Below, in pieces: positions 17,397 to 26,451 of a stretch of 64,000 nt of DNA. Each line of letters opens with the position of its first letter. Within the stretch, counting starts at the first letter, position 1. Under the pieces are notes generated by a model that had not been told where the DNA came from, made no database searches, and saw nothing but the letters and a program-made list of their open reading frames with translations. The stretch covers positions 1 through 64,000 of the forward strand of contig NZ_JALLIK010000109.1 of the NCBI RefSeq assembly GCF_023093595.1. Direction: 5' to 3'. The position numbers and the translations under genes are program-made. The DNA comes from Thauera aromatica_A. Lineage in GTDB: Bacteria > Pseudomonadota > Gammaproteobacteria > Burkholderiales > Rhodocyclaceae.

Positions 17397-18788
17397 TCAG
17401 ATCACCCGCGAGTAGCGCGCGCGCTCGCGATCGGCGCGCAGGTAGCGGTCGAACACCATCGCGATGCCGCGTACCAGCAGGCGGCCAGCCGGCTGTACGG
17501 TGATCCAGTCGCCCTCGATCTTCACCAGCCCGGCCTTTTCCATTTCCTTCAGGTCGGCGAGCTCTTCGGCGAAGTAATCGCGGAAATCGACCAGATGTGC
17601 GATCTCGATCGACTGCACTGACAGCTCGAAATGGCACATCAGGGCCTGGATGATCGCGCGCCGCAGCAGATCGTCGGCGGTCAGCTCAATGCCGCGCAGC
17701 ACCGGCAGTTCGTCGCGATCGAGAGCATCGTAGTATTCGTCGAGCGTCTTCACGTTCTGCGCATAAACCGGACCGATCTTGCCGATCGCCGACACGCCGA
17801 AGGCGAGCAGGTCGCATTCGGCCTGCGTCGAATAGCCTTGGAAGTTTCGGTGCAGGCGGCCCTGGCGCTGGGCGACGGTGAGTTCGTCGTCGGGCTTGGC
17901 GAAGTGGTCCATGCCGATGTAGACGTAGCCCGCTTCGGTGAGGCGGCGGATGCCCAGCTGCAGCAGCTGCAGCTTGGTGTCGGCGCTCGGCATGTCGCTG
18001 GAATGGATGCGGCGCTGCGGCTTGAACAGCCCGGGCAGGTGGGCGTAGCTGTAGAGCGAGATGCGATCGGGCGAGATCTGCAGCACCTGCTCGAGGGTGC
18101 GATTGAAGCTGATCACGTTCTGCTTGGGCAGGCCGTAGATCAGGTCCATACTGACCGACTTGAATCCGGTCTGGCGTGCGGCATCGATGACGAGCTGGGT
18201 TTCCTCGAAGCTCTGCACGCGGTTGACCGCGCGCTGCACATCGTCGGCGAAGTCCTGCACACCGACGCTCATGCGGTTGAAACCGAGCTCGGCAAGCAGC
18301 TTGACGGTATCGAAATCGACCTTGCGCGGATCGACTTCGATCGAGTACTCGCCGTTGGGAACCAGGGTGAAATGCTCGCGCACCGAAGCCATCAGCTGGC
18401 GCATCTCGTCGTGGGAAAGAAAGGTCGGCGTTCCCCCGCCCAGGTGGAGCTGCGTCACCTGCCGGCTTCCTTCCAGGCAGGCGGCCTGCATTTCGATCTC
18501 TTTTGCAAGATATTTCAGATACTTGGCCGAACGCCCATGATCTTTGGTGATGATCTTGTTGCAGGCGCAGTAGTAGCAGATCGTGTTGCAGAACGGGATG
18601 TGGAAGTATAATGAAAGCGGTTTGCTTACCCCGCCGATCGCCCGCTTTGCCAGCCAGGCCTTCAGGGCATCGGCGTTGAAAGCCTCGACGAAGCGGTCCG
18701 CCGTCGGATAAGAGGTATACCGCGGCCCGTTGATGTCGAATCTACGGATCAGTTGCGGATCGAAGAGGAGTTCGTTCTGGCTTTTCAT
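17397..18788 (-). CDS. hemN: Oxygen-independent coproporphyrinogen III oxidase
   Basis: 463-residue radical SAM enzyme that makes protoporphyrinogen IX without oxygen. The cluster motif is YFHIPFCNTICYYCACNKII (CxxxCxxCxC), followed by LHLGGGTPTFL and FNRMSVGVQDF. Length is typical of true HemN rather than HemW. It is divergent from fnr, and an FNR box centred 61 bases upstream of its ATG fits anaerobic induction. Start ATG at 18788. Confidence 0.96.
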   Translation of the reverse strand: MKSQNELLFDPQLIRRFDINGPRYTSYPTADRFVEAFNADALKAWLAKRAIGGVSKPLSLYFHIPFCNTICYYCACNKIITKDHGRSAKYLKYLAKEIEMQAACLEGSRQVTQLHLGGGTPTFLSHDEMRQLMASVREHFTLVPNGEYSIEVDPRKVDFDTVKLLAELGFNRMSVGVQDFADDVQRAVNRVQSFEETQLVIDAARQTGFKSVSMDLIYGLPKQNVISFNRTLEQVLQISPDRISLYSYAHLPGLFKPQRRIHSSDMPSADTKLQLLQLGIRRLTEAGYVYIGMDHFAKPDDELTVAQRQGRLHRNFQGYSTQAECDLLAFGVSAIGKIGPVYAQNVKTLDEYYDALDRDELPVLRGIELTADDLLRRAIIQALMCHFELSVQSIEIAHLVDFRDYFAEELADLKEMEKAGLVKIEGDWITVQPAGRLLVRGIAMVFDRYLRADRERARYSRVI

Positions 18789-18842
18789 GATCTAGCTGCT
18801 GCTGTGTGTGACGAACAATGGCAGAACGCCTGATTTTTTTGG

Positions 18843-18856
18843 TTGACGTGGGTCAA
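18843..18856. promoter_or_regulatory. FNR box between hemN and fnr
   Basis: TTGACGTGGGTCAA, a perfect dyad with the FNR half-site spacing. A site at -41.5 for hemN would put the start point near 18808, with CATTGT (18820-18815, minus strand) as a fair -10. It may also control fnr itself in the other direction. Confidence 0.85.
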
Positions 18857-18921
18857 CGGGTGTGGAATGCCGGGCGCCCGGAGTCTCCATCGGGGTCATT
18901 TGTCGGGGAGGCCGGATTATC

Positions 18922-19668
18922 GTGCAGATGAGGGCGACAGTGCCAATTACCGTAAGCGGACTCAAGTCTGCCTGTTCGCAGTGCAATCTGGTCGAGCTGT
19001 GCCTGCCTTTCGGGCTCTCCAACCGCGAGCTGAACCGGCTCGACGAGCTCGTCGGTGCACGACGCAAGATCAAGCGCCAACACAACCTCTACCATGCCGG
19101 GGACCCGTTCGAGGCGATCTACGCCATCCGTGCCGGATCGTTCAAGACCGACGTGCTGCTCGAAGACGGCCGCGAGCAGGTCACCGGCTTCCAGATGACC
19201 GGGGAAATCCTCGGACTGGACGGAATCAGCACTGAAATCCACTCCTGCAATGCGGTCGCCCTCGAAGACAGCGAAGTCTGCGTGATCCCTTACGACAAGC
19301 TCGAACAGATGTCGCACGAGGTCGAAGGGCTGCAGCTGCAGTTCCACAAAGTGATGAGCCGCGAGATCGTGCGCGACCACGGGGTGATGATGCTGCTCGG
19401 CTCGATGCGCGCCGAGGAGCGCCTGGCGGCCTTCCTGCTGAACATGTCGCAGCGGTTCACCGCGCGCGGCTTTTCCGCCCAGGAGTTCAACCTGCGCATG
19501 ACGCGGGAAGAAATCGGCTCCTACCTTGGCCTGAAGCTGGAGACGGTGTCGCGCGCGTTCTCGCGCTTCCAGGACGAAGGCCTGATTGCCGTGCAGCAGA
19601 AGCACGTCCGCCTGCTCGAGCCGGCGCGGCTGAAAAGCCTCATCCAGCACCAGCCGGGCGCGCGCTGA
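18922..19668 (+). CDS. fnr: FNR-type oxygen-sensing transcription regulator
   Basis: About 248 residues of the Crp/Fnr superfamily. The GTG at 18922 is chosen because GGGGAGG lies at 18905-18911; an ATG at 18928 is possible. The 4Fe-4S ligands of FNR are present: ACSQCNLVELC (Cys18, 21, 27) and Cys120 in SEVCVIP. The cyclic-nucleotide-like beta-roll is followed by a long dimer helix and the recognition helix region MTREEIGSYLGLKLETVSRA, whose E--SR reads TTGAT-type half sites. This is a genuine oxygen sensor, the likely controller of the FNR boxes in this window. Confidence 0.95.
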   Translation: MQMRATVPITVSGLKSACSQCNLVELCLPFGLSNRELNRLDELVGARRKIKRQHNLYHAGDPFEAIYAIRAGSFKTDVLLEDGREQVTGFQMTGEILGLDGISTEIHSCNAVALEDSEVCVIPYDKLEQMSHEVEGLQLQFHKVMSREIVRDHGVMMLLGSMRAEERLAAFLLNMSQRFTARGFSAQEFNLRMTREEIGSYLGLKLETVSRAFSRFQDEGLIAVQQKHVRLLEPARLKSLIQHQPGAR

Positions 19669-19701
19669 GCGCTGCCGGCAAAAGCCCCCCGCGGTTCGGG
19701 T

Positions 19702-20082
19702 TCAGGCGAGGAACCCCGCCATATTCTTGGTGATGGCGATCGACACGATCCAGGCGTACACCATCAGCGCACCGACGAAAGCGGTCGCTCGCACCGTCGG
19801 CGTCCGTCCGCGCTTGAGCGCCACGGTCCCCAGGAGAATGTAGGCGATCAGCCCGAAGACTTTTGCCGTGACCCAACCCGCCGCGAACGGGTATTGTCCG
19901 ATCATCGTCGCGAGGCCGATCGCACTGAGCAGCAGCAGGCTGTCGATGACATGGGGCAGGACTCGGGTCAACCGCCGCTGGAGCAACGGGCTGCCGGTAA
20001 ACATCCACAGCCCGCGGAGCAGAAAGCCTGCGGCGCTGAGCACCACGCAAGTCACATGAAGATGCTTGATCGTGTAGTACAT
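19702..20082 (-). CDS. SirB2-family membrane protein
   Basis: 126 residues, start ATG 20082 preceded by AGAGGACGG. Four hydrophobic helices, with the N-terminal YYTIKHLHVTCVVLSAAGFL and RGLWMFTGSPLLQRR typical of the SirB2/YchQ family. Function of the family is poorly known; members are often next to respiratory or regulatory genes. It is divergent from the dnr-like gene. Confidence 0.85.
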   Translation of the reverse strand: MYYTIKHLHVTCVVLSAAGFLLRGLWMFTGSPLLQRRLTRVLPHVIDSLLLLSAIGLATMIGQYPFAAGWVTAKVFGLIAYILLGTVALKRGRTPTVRATAFVGALMVYAWIVSIAITKNMAGFLA

Positions 20083-20174
20083 CCGTCCTCTTTTAACCAA
20101 AGAAACCCGTGTGCCGGTGCCAGTCCGCGCCCCGGCCTCGATTAGAATTGCGCCTCGATACGGAGAGCCCGACG

Positions 20175-20858
20175 ATGCCCCCCCATGCCCCGCTCGACAT
20201 ACCCACCCTGCTCAGACGGATCCCCCTGTTCAGCGAACTGTCCGACGCCGACATCGAGCGCGTTTCGCGCTACACCCGCGAACGCCACGTCTCGCGCGGC
20301 GAAGTGCTGTTCCAGCGCGGCGACCAGCCCCACGGCTTCTACTTCGTGGTCTCGGGCCAGGTCAAGCTCGCCTTTTCGTCGTCCCAGGGAACGGAGAAAG
20401 TCGTCGAAATCATCGGTCCGATGCAAAGCTTCGGTGAGGCGGTGATGTTCATGAACCACCCCTACCCCGTATTTTCCGAAGCGCTCAGCGATACCGTGCT
20501 GGTGCATGTCAGCCAGGCAGTGGTCAGCGAAATGATCGAACAGGACGCGACCTTCGCCAGCAAACTGCTCGCAGGCCTGTCGATCCGGCTCCACGGCCTG
20601 ATCCAGGACGTCGAAACCTACTCCCTGCGCTCGAGCATGCAGCGCGTGATCGGCTACCTGCTCCAGGTCGCCGACAGCGATGAGCCCTGCGAAATTTCGC
20701 TGCCGACGAGCAAGCAGGTGATCGCCTCCCGGCTCAACCTCACTCCTGAAACCTTGTCGCGCATCTTTCACGATCTGAGCGAAGTCGGCCTCATCAGCGT
20801 ACAGGGCAAGCGCATCACCCTGCACGACCCCGCCCGCCTGTCGCGTTACAATACCTGA
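20175..20858 (+). CDS. Crp/Fnr-family regulator, DNR-like
   Basis: 227 residues, ATG 20175 after GGAGA. It has the cyclic-nucleotide-like domain (RRIPLFSELSDADIERVSRY) and a C-terminal HTH with SKQVIASRLNLTPETLSRIF. The N-terminal Cys cluster of FNR is absent, so it cannot hold the FNR-type Fe-S cluster. The sequence pattern is that of DNR/NnrR regulators, which respond to nitric oxide and switch on denitrification genes. No denitrification structural gene is in the window, so the role is inferred from family likeness. Confidence 0.85.
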   Translation: MPPHAPLDIPTLLRRIPLFSELSDADIERVSRYTRERHVSRGEVLFQRGDQPHGFYFVVSGQVKLAFSSSQGTEKVVEIIGPMQSFGEAVMFMNHPYPVFSEALSDTVLVHVSQAVVSEMIEQDATFASKLLAGLSIRLHGLIQDVETYSLRSSMQRVIGYLLQVADSDEPCEISLPTSKQVIASRLNLTPETLSRIFHDLSEVGLISVQGKRITLHDPARLSRYNT

Positions 20859-20957
20859 GCACGAAATCCCGCCCGGCCTGCGCCCGGTCAGGCGCGCGGG
20901 CATGTGGCCGCGGCGCTCCATCTGCATTTGCGGCACGTCTCCTGCACTCCCCCTCGC

Positions 20958-22400
20958 TCATCGCCGCGCCTGCTCCAGCCCGCGGGGCGCCCCGTCCAGG
21001 TAGTAAGGCACCAGCGCTTCCGCCACCGTGAGGGCTGGCCAGCCAAGCTCGCGCTCGGCAGCGGCGGCAAGCGCGGCCGCCGCTTCGGTCTCCCCATGGA
21101 CGACGAAGGTCCTGCGCGGCGGGGCTTCGAAATGGCGCAACCAGTTCAGCAGCGCGGGCTGGTCGGCATGCGCCGACAGGCCACCGATGGTGTGAATCCG
21201 CGCCCTCACCGCAACGCGCTCGCCGAACAGGCTGACCTGGCGCGCACCATCGACCAGGCGTCGCCCCAGGGTGCCGGCGGCCTGGAAGCCGGCGATGACG
21301 ACCGCACATTCGCGGCGGCCGAGGTTGTAGCGCAGATGGTGTCTGACCCGCCCTGCATCGCACATCCCGCTCGCCGAGATGATCACCAACCCGCCACGGA
21401 CGCTGTTGAGCGCCATCGACTCCTCGACGTCCTGGACGAAACGCAGCCGGAAGCAGTCCGTGTTGCGCTGCGTCCAGGCGTACAGCTCGCGGGTCTCGTC
21501 GTCCCACAGCTCGGCATGAAGAACGGTGAGCTGGGTCGCTGCGGCAGCCATCGGGGAGTCGACCACGACATCGAGCCGGTCGATGCGCCCCGAACGCACG
21601 AGCTCGGCGAGCACGAACAGCATTTCCTGGGTGCGGCCGACGGCAAAAGCCGGAATGATGACGTTGCCGCCAGCCTGCCTCAGGGTATGGTGCAAGATCG
21701 TGGCGAGCTCCGCGCTCGTTTCCTTGAAGGATCGGTGCGCACGATTTCCGTAGGTGGATTCGACGCACAGGTAGTCGGCACGGCGAATCGGAGTGGGATC
21801 CTGCAGCACCGGGCGCATCGGCTGGCCGAGGTCACCGGACACGACCAGGCTGCGCGTACGCCCCCCTTCGGCGATCTCGATCTCGATCACGGCAGAGCCC
21901 AGAATATGCCCGGCATCGCGGAAACGGCAACGTACTCCGGGCCCCGGCTCGTACGGTGTGTCGTAAGGTACTGCACGCAAGCGCCCCAGGCTGGTCCGCG
22001 CCTGCTCCACGGTATACAGCGGTGTCGGCTCCACCCAGCGTCGGGCCTTGCGCGAGCGGGCATTGCGCAGCGCCCATTCAGCCTCTTTTTCCTGGATGTA
22101 AGCCGAGTCCATGAGCATGACACCGAGCAGATCGACAGTGGCGGCGGTGGCATGGATGTGGCGTTTGTAGCCGAGCGCCACCAGCCGCGGCAGCAGCCCG
22201 CTGTGATCGAGGTGAGCGTGAGTGAGGAGGACGAAGTCGATCTCCCGCGGGTCGAAGTCGAGGGCCTGCCGGTTCTTGCGCGCGGCCTCGCGCCCGCCCT
22301 GGAATAGACCGCAATCGACGAGGAAGCTCCCGCCCTCGTGATCCACCCGCAGGCAGGAACCGGTCACTTCCCCCGCCGCCCCATAAAAAGTGAGTTTCAT
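20958..22400 (-). CDS. Metallo-beta-lactamase/beta-CASP family nuclease
   Basis: 480 residues, ATG 22400. The metal motif LTHAHLDHSGLLPRL, then DAGHILGSA and VSGDLG, are the MBL core. The central beta-CASP insert (VESTYGNRAH, PAFAVGRTQE) and the C-terminal RMMK/KH-type RNA-nuclease region (GGLSAHADQ, VVHGE) place it with RNA endonucleases such as YsiI and CPSF73-like proteins of bacteria. Probably cytosolic. It is divergent from uspA with an FNR box between them. Confidence 0.9.
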   Translation of the reverse strand: MKLTFYGAAGEVTGSCLRVDHEGGSFLVDCGLFQGGREAARKNRQALDFDPREIDFVLLTHAHLDHSGLLPRLVALGYKRHIHATAATVDLLGVMLMDSAYIQEKEAEWALRNARSRKARRWVEPTPLYTVEQARTSLGRLRAVPYDTPYEPGPGVRCRFRDAGHILGSAVIEIEIAEGGRTRSLVVSGDLGQPMRPVLQDPTPIRRADYLCVESTYGNRAHRSFKETSAELATILHHTLRQAGGNVIIPAFAVGRTQEMLFVLAELVRSGRIDRLDVVVDSPMAAAATQLTVLHAELWDDETRELYAWTQRNTDCFRLRFVQDVEESMALNSVRGGLVIISASGMCDAGRVRHHLRYNLGRRECAVVIAGFQAAGTLGRRLVDGARQVSLFGERVAVRARIHTIGGLSAHADQPALLNWLRHFEAPPRRTFVVHGETEAAAALAAAAERELGWPALTVAEALVPYYLDGAPRGLEQARR

Positions 22401-22452
22401 GTCCGCACCTCGGCTCTGAAGGGAACTGTGCGACAGTCGATCGTATGCGTGT

Positions 22453-22496
22453 TTGATCCTCGTCAATCATTGCAAACCGCTCCCCATCGCTATAAT
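22453..22496 (+). promoter_or_regulatory. FNR-activated promoter of uspA
   Basis: FNR box TTGATCCTCGTCAA at 22453-22466, and a perfect TATAAT at 22491-22496. The centre of the box lies about 42 bases before the expected start point (near 22502), the class II arrangement. The ATG of uspA is at 22530. Confidence 0.88.
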
Positions 22497-22529
22497 CGGA
22501 ACACCAACAACCCAATGGGACGCGTCGCC

Positions 22530-22973
22530 ATGTTCAAGCATATCCTCGTACCGACGGATGGATCCGCCCTCTCAGAAGCGACGGTCGCTCGTGCCGTATC
22601 CTTCGCCAAGGAGGCGGGAGCGAGAATTACCTTCTTTTACGCGCAACCCGACTTCCCCATGCCGATCTACGGCGAAGGCGCCCTGATCGACCCCACGACT
22701 CCGGAGCAGTTCGCCAAGTCTGCCGCCGCCGAAGCGGAAGGCATCCTCTCGAAAGCCAAACAGACCGCCGACGCCGCCGGCGTCTCGGCCGACACCGACA
22801 CCCTGGTCAACGAAGTTCCCTACGAAGCCATCATCGACGCCGCGGACCGCCACGGCTGCGATCTGATCTTCATGGCTTCGCACGGGCGCCGCGGCATCGC
22901 CGGGCTCCTGCTGGGCAGCGAAACGCAGAAAGTGCTGACGCACAGCAAGACCCCGGTTCTGGTCTGCCGCTGA
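22530..22973 (+). CDS. Universal stress protein, UspA family
   Basis: 147 residues starting MFKHILVPTDGSALSE. The ATP-binding signature G-x2-G-x9-G-S is present in HGRRGIAGLLLGSETQKVL, so it is an ATP-binding type. An ATG 15 bases upstream (22515) is possible but would add an untypical tail. The FNR promoter upstream suggests it is made under low oxygen. Confidence 0.92.
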   Translation: MFKHILVPTDGSALSEATVARAVSFAKEAGARITFFYAQPDFPMPIYGEGALIDPTTPEQFAKSAAAEAEGILSKAKQTADAAGVSADTDTLVNEVPYEAIIDAADRHGCDLIFMASHGRRGIAGLLLGSETQKVLTHSKTPVLVCR

Positions 22974-22994
22974 CCGCGGCCGACTTGGGCGGTG

Positions 22995-23037
22995 CAGGGC
23001 GGGAGGGCTCCGTACCGGAGCCCTCCCGCCCTGTTTT
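22995..23037 (+). terminator. Rho-independent terminator of uspA
   Basis: Perfect 18-bp stem (22995-23012 with 23016-23033), loop TAC, then TTTT. Confidence 0.93.
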
Positions 23038-23050
23038 CGATGCCGGCGAG

Positions 23051-23287
23051 CTATTTTTTGCGGTTGACCTGGTTCGCAGAACGCTGCAGGAAAATCGTGC
23101 TCAGGCTCGATGCCGCGCAGAGCAGCCAGAAGCAGAAGAACGCGATTGAATACGTGGCCACCGGCCCGTAGTCGACAGGCTCGCCGAGCAGGTAAAGCGT
23201 GCGGGGATCGATCACGAGGAAGAAAACGCCTTCAGCAACGGCCGCGACCAAAAACGAGAGCCACAGCACCTGCATCCATTTCCGCAT
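23051..23287 (-). CDS. Small two-helix membrane protein of the cco cluster, function unknown
   Basis: 78 residues from ATG 23287. Two hydrophobic helices (VLWLSFLVAAVAEGVFFLVI and the YSIAFFCFWLLCAASSL region) and a basic C-terminus. It is the last gene behind ccoH, about 50 bases downstream. I recognise no named family. Position and size suggest an accessory membrane protein of cbb3 expression or assembly; that is inference only. Confidence 0.7.
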   Translation of the reverse strand: MRKWMQVLWLSFLVAAVAEGVFFLVIDPRTLYLLGEPVDYGPVATYSIAFFCFWLLCAASSLSTIFLQRSANQVNRKK

Positions 23288-23339
23288 CGGACCCCCTTGT
23301 CGTCGCTCGCCTCGCCCCAACACCTTCCTTCGACCGGAG

Positions 23340-23849
23340 TCACGCATCCGGAGTGATCGTAATCACCGATTCGGCCGGCAGGTAGGCCGTTCCGCTCATC
23401 CGCCAGTGACGCCCTTCGTCTTCGATGACGAACAGCCAGCGCCCCGTAGCCAGCGCCTTCAGCCGGGTTTCGAACACGCCTTCTGTTCCGCCGACGACAT
23501 ACGACTGATCCTGCCCTCCGCGCGTCGGGTGGACGATGGTCAGGACGATCCGCTGCGGCACATCGGCGGGAACTGCAGCACGCATTTCGATGCGGATCGA
23601 TTCGCTGCGCACCTGGAGCGCGGCCACCAGGCCGAGCTCGCGGGCGCGCTCGACCCGCTCGATGGTGTGCACGATGGCCCGCCCTTCCTTGTAGTAATCA
23701 TCGACCACCATGCCATCGAAGGTCTTCGCTGCGATCACCAACGTGATCACGCCGGCGATCACCGCAATTGCGGGAAACGCAATCAGGAACCACGGCCACC
23801 CCTGGCGATACCAGGGTTGAGGCGTTTTTTCAGTCAAGGTCGTATTCAT
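23340..23849 (-). CDS. ccoH: FixH/CcoH family cbb3 oxidase assembly protein
   Basis: 169 residues. One N-terminal membrane anchor (about 18-40: WPWFLIAFPAIAVIAGVITL) followed by FDGMVVDDYYKEG, the FixH signature, and a periplasmic beta domain. CcoH/FixH supports maturation of cbb3 oxidase. It begins one base after the end of ccoG. Confidence 0.93.
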   Translation of the reverse strand: MNTTLTEKTPQPWYRQGWPWFLIAFPAIAVIAGVITLVIAAKTFDGMVVDDYYKEGRAIVHTIERVERARELGLVAALQVRSESIRIEMRAAVPADVPQRIVLTIVHPTRGGQDQSYVVGGTEGVFETRLKALATGRWLFVIEDEGRHWRMSGTAYLPAESVITITPDA

Positions 23850-23850
23850 C

Positions 23851-25269
23851 TCAGCGCGGAATCAGGAAAGTCGTTTCTTCTCTGAGGCTCAGCCCTGGAT
23901 CATCCTCGGCGGTAATGCGAAAGGCGATGGCATTGGCGCCGGGCTGGCCGGCATCGTAGGGAGCGAGTACCTGAACGGTAAGCGCTCCGGTCGCCGCCGG
24001 TGAAACCTCGACCCGCTCTCCGCTGCCGATCCGCACTCCGGGCAGGCCGGACACTTCGAGGCGGAAGGTACGCGGCACTTCGGTCATGTTCATCACCTGA
24101 AGGCGGTAGACATTTTCGATCAAGCCGCCTTCGATCTCGCGCCCGAGCGAGGCGCGGTCGCGGATGATGTCCACGCGCAAGGGGTCGCGCACAGCCAGCC
24201 CCCAGACGAAGGCGATGCAGACCAGCGCCAGGATGACGCCGTAAATCAGGGTGCGCGGGCGAAACACGTGGGCGAGGATTTCCTTGCGCCCCCAGTGCTT
24301 TTTCACTGCGTTTTCGGTCGAGTAACGAATGAGGCCGCGCGGGTAGTCCATCCTGTCCATCACCTGGTCGCAGGCGTCGATGCACGCCGCGCAGCCGATG
24401 CATTCGTACTGGAGACCGTCGCGGATGTCGATGCCGGTCGGGCAGACCTGGACGCAGATGCCGCAGTCGATGCAGTCGCCCTTGCCCACCGTCTTCGGAT
24501 CGATGCCTTTCTTGCGCGCCCCGCGCGGCTCGCCCCGCTCCTCGTCGTAGGTGATGACGAGCGTGTCGGGGTCGAACATCACCGCCTGGAAGCGCGCATA
24601 GGGGCACATGTAGGTGCACACCTGTTCGCGCATCACCCCAGCGAACAGGTAGGTGAACGCCGCATAGAACAGGATCCAGAACAGTTCCCAGGGGCCGAAG
24701 CCGAACACGGGAAGGGAACGGAGCAATTCCTCCAGCGGCGAAAAATAGGCGACGAAGGTGAACCCGGTCCACAGCGAGAACAGCCCCCAGACCAGGAACT
24801 TGCCCCCGCGGCGCAGCGCCTTGGGTGCGCTCATCTCGGCCTGGTCGAGCTTTTGACGGCGGATGTGGTCGCCTTCGATCTTCTGCTCGATCCACATGAA
24901 TATTTCGGTGTACACCGTCTGCGGACAGGCATAGCCGCACCACAACCGGCCGGCGATCGCGGTGAAGAAGAACAGGGCATAGGCTGAAATGATCAGCAGG
25001 ACGGCGAGGAAGAACACGTCCTGCGGCCAGAACACCCAGCCGAAGAGGTAGAACTTGCGTTCAGCGAGATGGAACAGCACGGCCTGCCGGTCGTTCCACG
25101 ACAACCAGGGCAGGCCATAGAAGACGAGCTGAGTGAGCCATACCATCACCCAGCGCCAGTTGGCGAACACGCCGCTGACGGCACGCACGTAGAGCTTCTT
25201 GCGCGCCTCGTAAAGGGTGTCTTGGGGAGAAGAACTCGTTTGCGCTGGCTGTCGGGATGGGCCGCTCAT
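23851..25269 (-). CDS. ccoG: Polyferredoxin-type cbb3 assembly protein CcoG (RdxA/FixG)
   Basis: 472 residues. Several membrane helices, then Cys-rich motifs CGYACPQTVY, CTYMCPYARFQ, CIDCGICVQVCPTGIDIRDG and CIGCAACIDACDQVMD for 4Fe-4S clusters, and a C-terminal Ig-like domain. Family members reduce Cu(II) during copper delivery to cbb3 oxidase. The gene follows ccoP after 99 bases. Confidence 0.95.
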   Translation of the reverse strand: MSGPSRQPAQTSSSPQDTLYEARKKLYVRAVSGVFANWRWVMVWLTQLVFYGLPWLSWNDRQAVLFHLAERKFYLFGWVFWPQDVFFLAVLLIISAYALFFFTAIAGRLWCGYACPQTVYTEIFMWIEQKIEGDHIRRQKLDQAEMSAPKALRRGGKFLVWGLFSLWTGFTFVAYFSPLEELLRSLPVFGFGPWELFWILFYAAFTYLFAGVMREQVCTYMCPYARFQAVMFDPDTLVITYDEERGEPRGARKKGIDPKTVGKGDCIDCGICVQVCPTGIDIRDGLQYECIGCAACIDACDQVMDRMDYPRGLIRYSTENAVKKHWGRKEILAHVFRPRTLIYGVILALVCIAFVWGLAVRDPLRVDIIRDRASLGREIEGGLIENVYRLQVMNMTEVPRTFRLEVSGLPGVRIGSGERVEVSPAATGALTVQVLAPYDAGQPGANAIAFRITAEDDPGLSLREETTFLIPR

Positions 25270-25368
25270 GGTTGCCTTGCCGGTGGATGCTTGTTGTTAT
25301 TGTATGAATAGCCCGGGAAGGCCCCCTCCTCCCGGGATGTAAGCAGGTTTATTGCTTGAATCGGCGCC

Positions 25369-26259
25369 TCATTTCTTGCCGAGGCTCAGCACATACGCCG
25401 CCAGCATGTGAACCTTGTCCTCGCCGAGAAATTCGCCGAAAGCCGGCATCTTGTTGCTGCGGCCATGGGTCACCGTTTCGATGATGGTGGCCTCGGTCGA
25501 ACCGTACAGCCAGGACTTGTTGGTCAGGTTCGGCGCCCCCATCAGCGGATTGCCGGTGGCGTCGGCGCCGTGGCAGGCGACGCAGTTGGTCGCGAACACA
25601 TCTTTCCCGCGCTGGGCGCGCAAGGAATCGTGGGCGAGACCGGACAGGGAACGGACGTAGTTGGCGACGTCCTTCACCCCTTCGGCACCCAGCGCCGGCC
25701 CGAACGGCGGCATCACCCCCATGCGCCCGCCGAGAATGGTGGTGCGGATGGTTTCGGGCTCGCCGCCCCACAGCCATTCATCGTCGGTCAGGTTCGGGAA
25801 GCTTTTCGCCCCCTGCGCGGCGGAGCCGTGACACTGCGCGCAGTAGGTCAGGAACAGGTGCTGCCCGGTCGCGTTGGCCTCGGGGTCGGCAGCGACCGCG
25901 GCGAGATCCATCTGCCGGTACTTCGCGAACACCGGCCCGAAGCGCTCGTCGGCGACCTTCATCTCGGTCGCGTACTGCGCCCATTGCCCACGATGCTGGT
26001 TGCGGTCCCCGAACCCGGGATAGATCGCCAGATAGACGATGGCGAATGCGATCGTGATCCAGAACAGGTACATCCACCAGCGCGGCAGCGGATTGTTGTA
26101 CTCGGCCAGAGTCTCGTCCCACACGTGTCCGTGCAGTTCCGCCGCACCTTCCTTGCGCCGGGTCATGTTGGACGCCAGCACGAACACGCAGAACAGGATG
26201 GACAGGGTCACGAGGACCATCACGTACGCGTTCCAGAAACCGCTGATGAAGTCAGCCAT
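25369..26259 (-). CDS. ccoP: cbb3 oxidase subunit III, dihaem cytochrome c
   Basis: 296 residues, ATG 26259. One membrane anchor near the N-terminus plus a second at WWMYLFWITIAFAIVYLAI, then two haem c sites, CAQCH and CVACH, with distal Met residues in GRMGVMPPFG and NKMPAFGEF. It carries electrons to CcoO/CcoN. The start overlaps the end of ccoQ by 8 bases. Confidence 0.96.
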   Translation of the reverse strand: MADFISGFWNAYVMVLVTLSILFCVFVLASNMTRRKEGAAELHGHVWDETLAEYNNPLPRWWMYLFWITIAFAIVYLAIYPGFGDRNQHRGQWAQYATEMKVADERFGPVFAKYRQMDLAAVAADPEANATGQHLFLTYCAQCHGSAAQGAKSFPNLTDDEWLWGGEPETIRTTILGGRMGVMPPFGPALGAEGVKDVANYVRSLSGLAHDSLRAQRGKDVFATNCVACHGADATGNPLMGAPNLTNKSWLYGSTEATIIETVTHGRSNKMPAFGEFLGEDKVHMLAAYVLSLGKK

Positions 26260-26440
26260 TTGCTTTTCCCTCTTTGTCTTGCCGGCCGCCGATGGCCGGC
26301 ACGTCGTCATCGCTCAGGGGCAGGCGCGCCGCCTCGTCGAAGCCCGCCTTGGCCTGCCTGCTGTAAGCCCAGGCGCAGATCCCCAGGAAGCACAGCAGGC
26401 CCACCACCGTGAGCAGACTCCGGAAGTCGTTGATATCCAC
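26252..26440 (-). CDS. ccoQ: cbb3 oxidase small subunit CcoQ
   Basis: About 62 residues from a GTG at 26440, preceded by AGGGAG on the minus strand. An in-frame TTG at 26455 would overlap the ccoO stop but has no suitable site upstream. A single membrane helix (SLLTVVGLLCFLGICAWAYS) and a polar tail fit CcoQ, which stabilises the oxidase. Confidence 0.85.
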   Translation of the reverse strand: MDINDFRSLLTVVGLLCFLGICAWAYSRQAKAGFDEAARLPLSDDDVPAIGGRQDKEGKANG

Positions 26441-26451
26441 GGCGTGCTCCC

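Noticed and set aside
25312..25336. CCCGGG inverted repeat between ccoP and ccoG
   Set aside because: Only a 6-bp stem of a self-complementary hexamer and no T-run; too weak to call a terminator.
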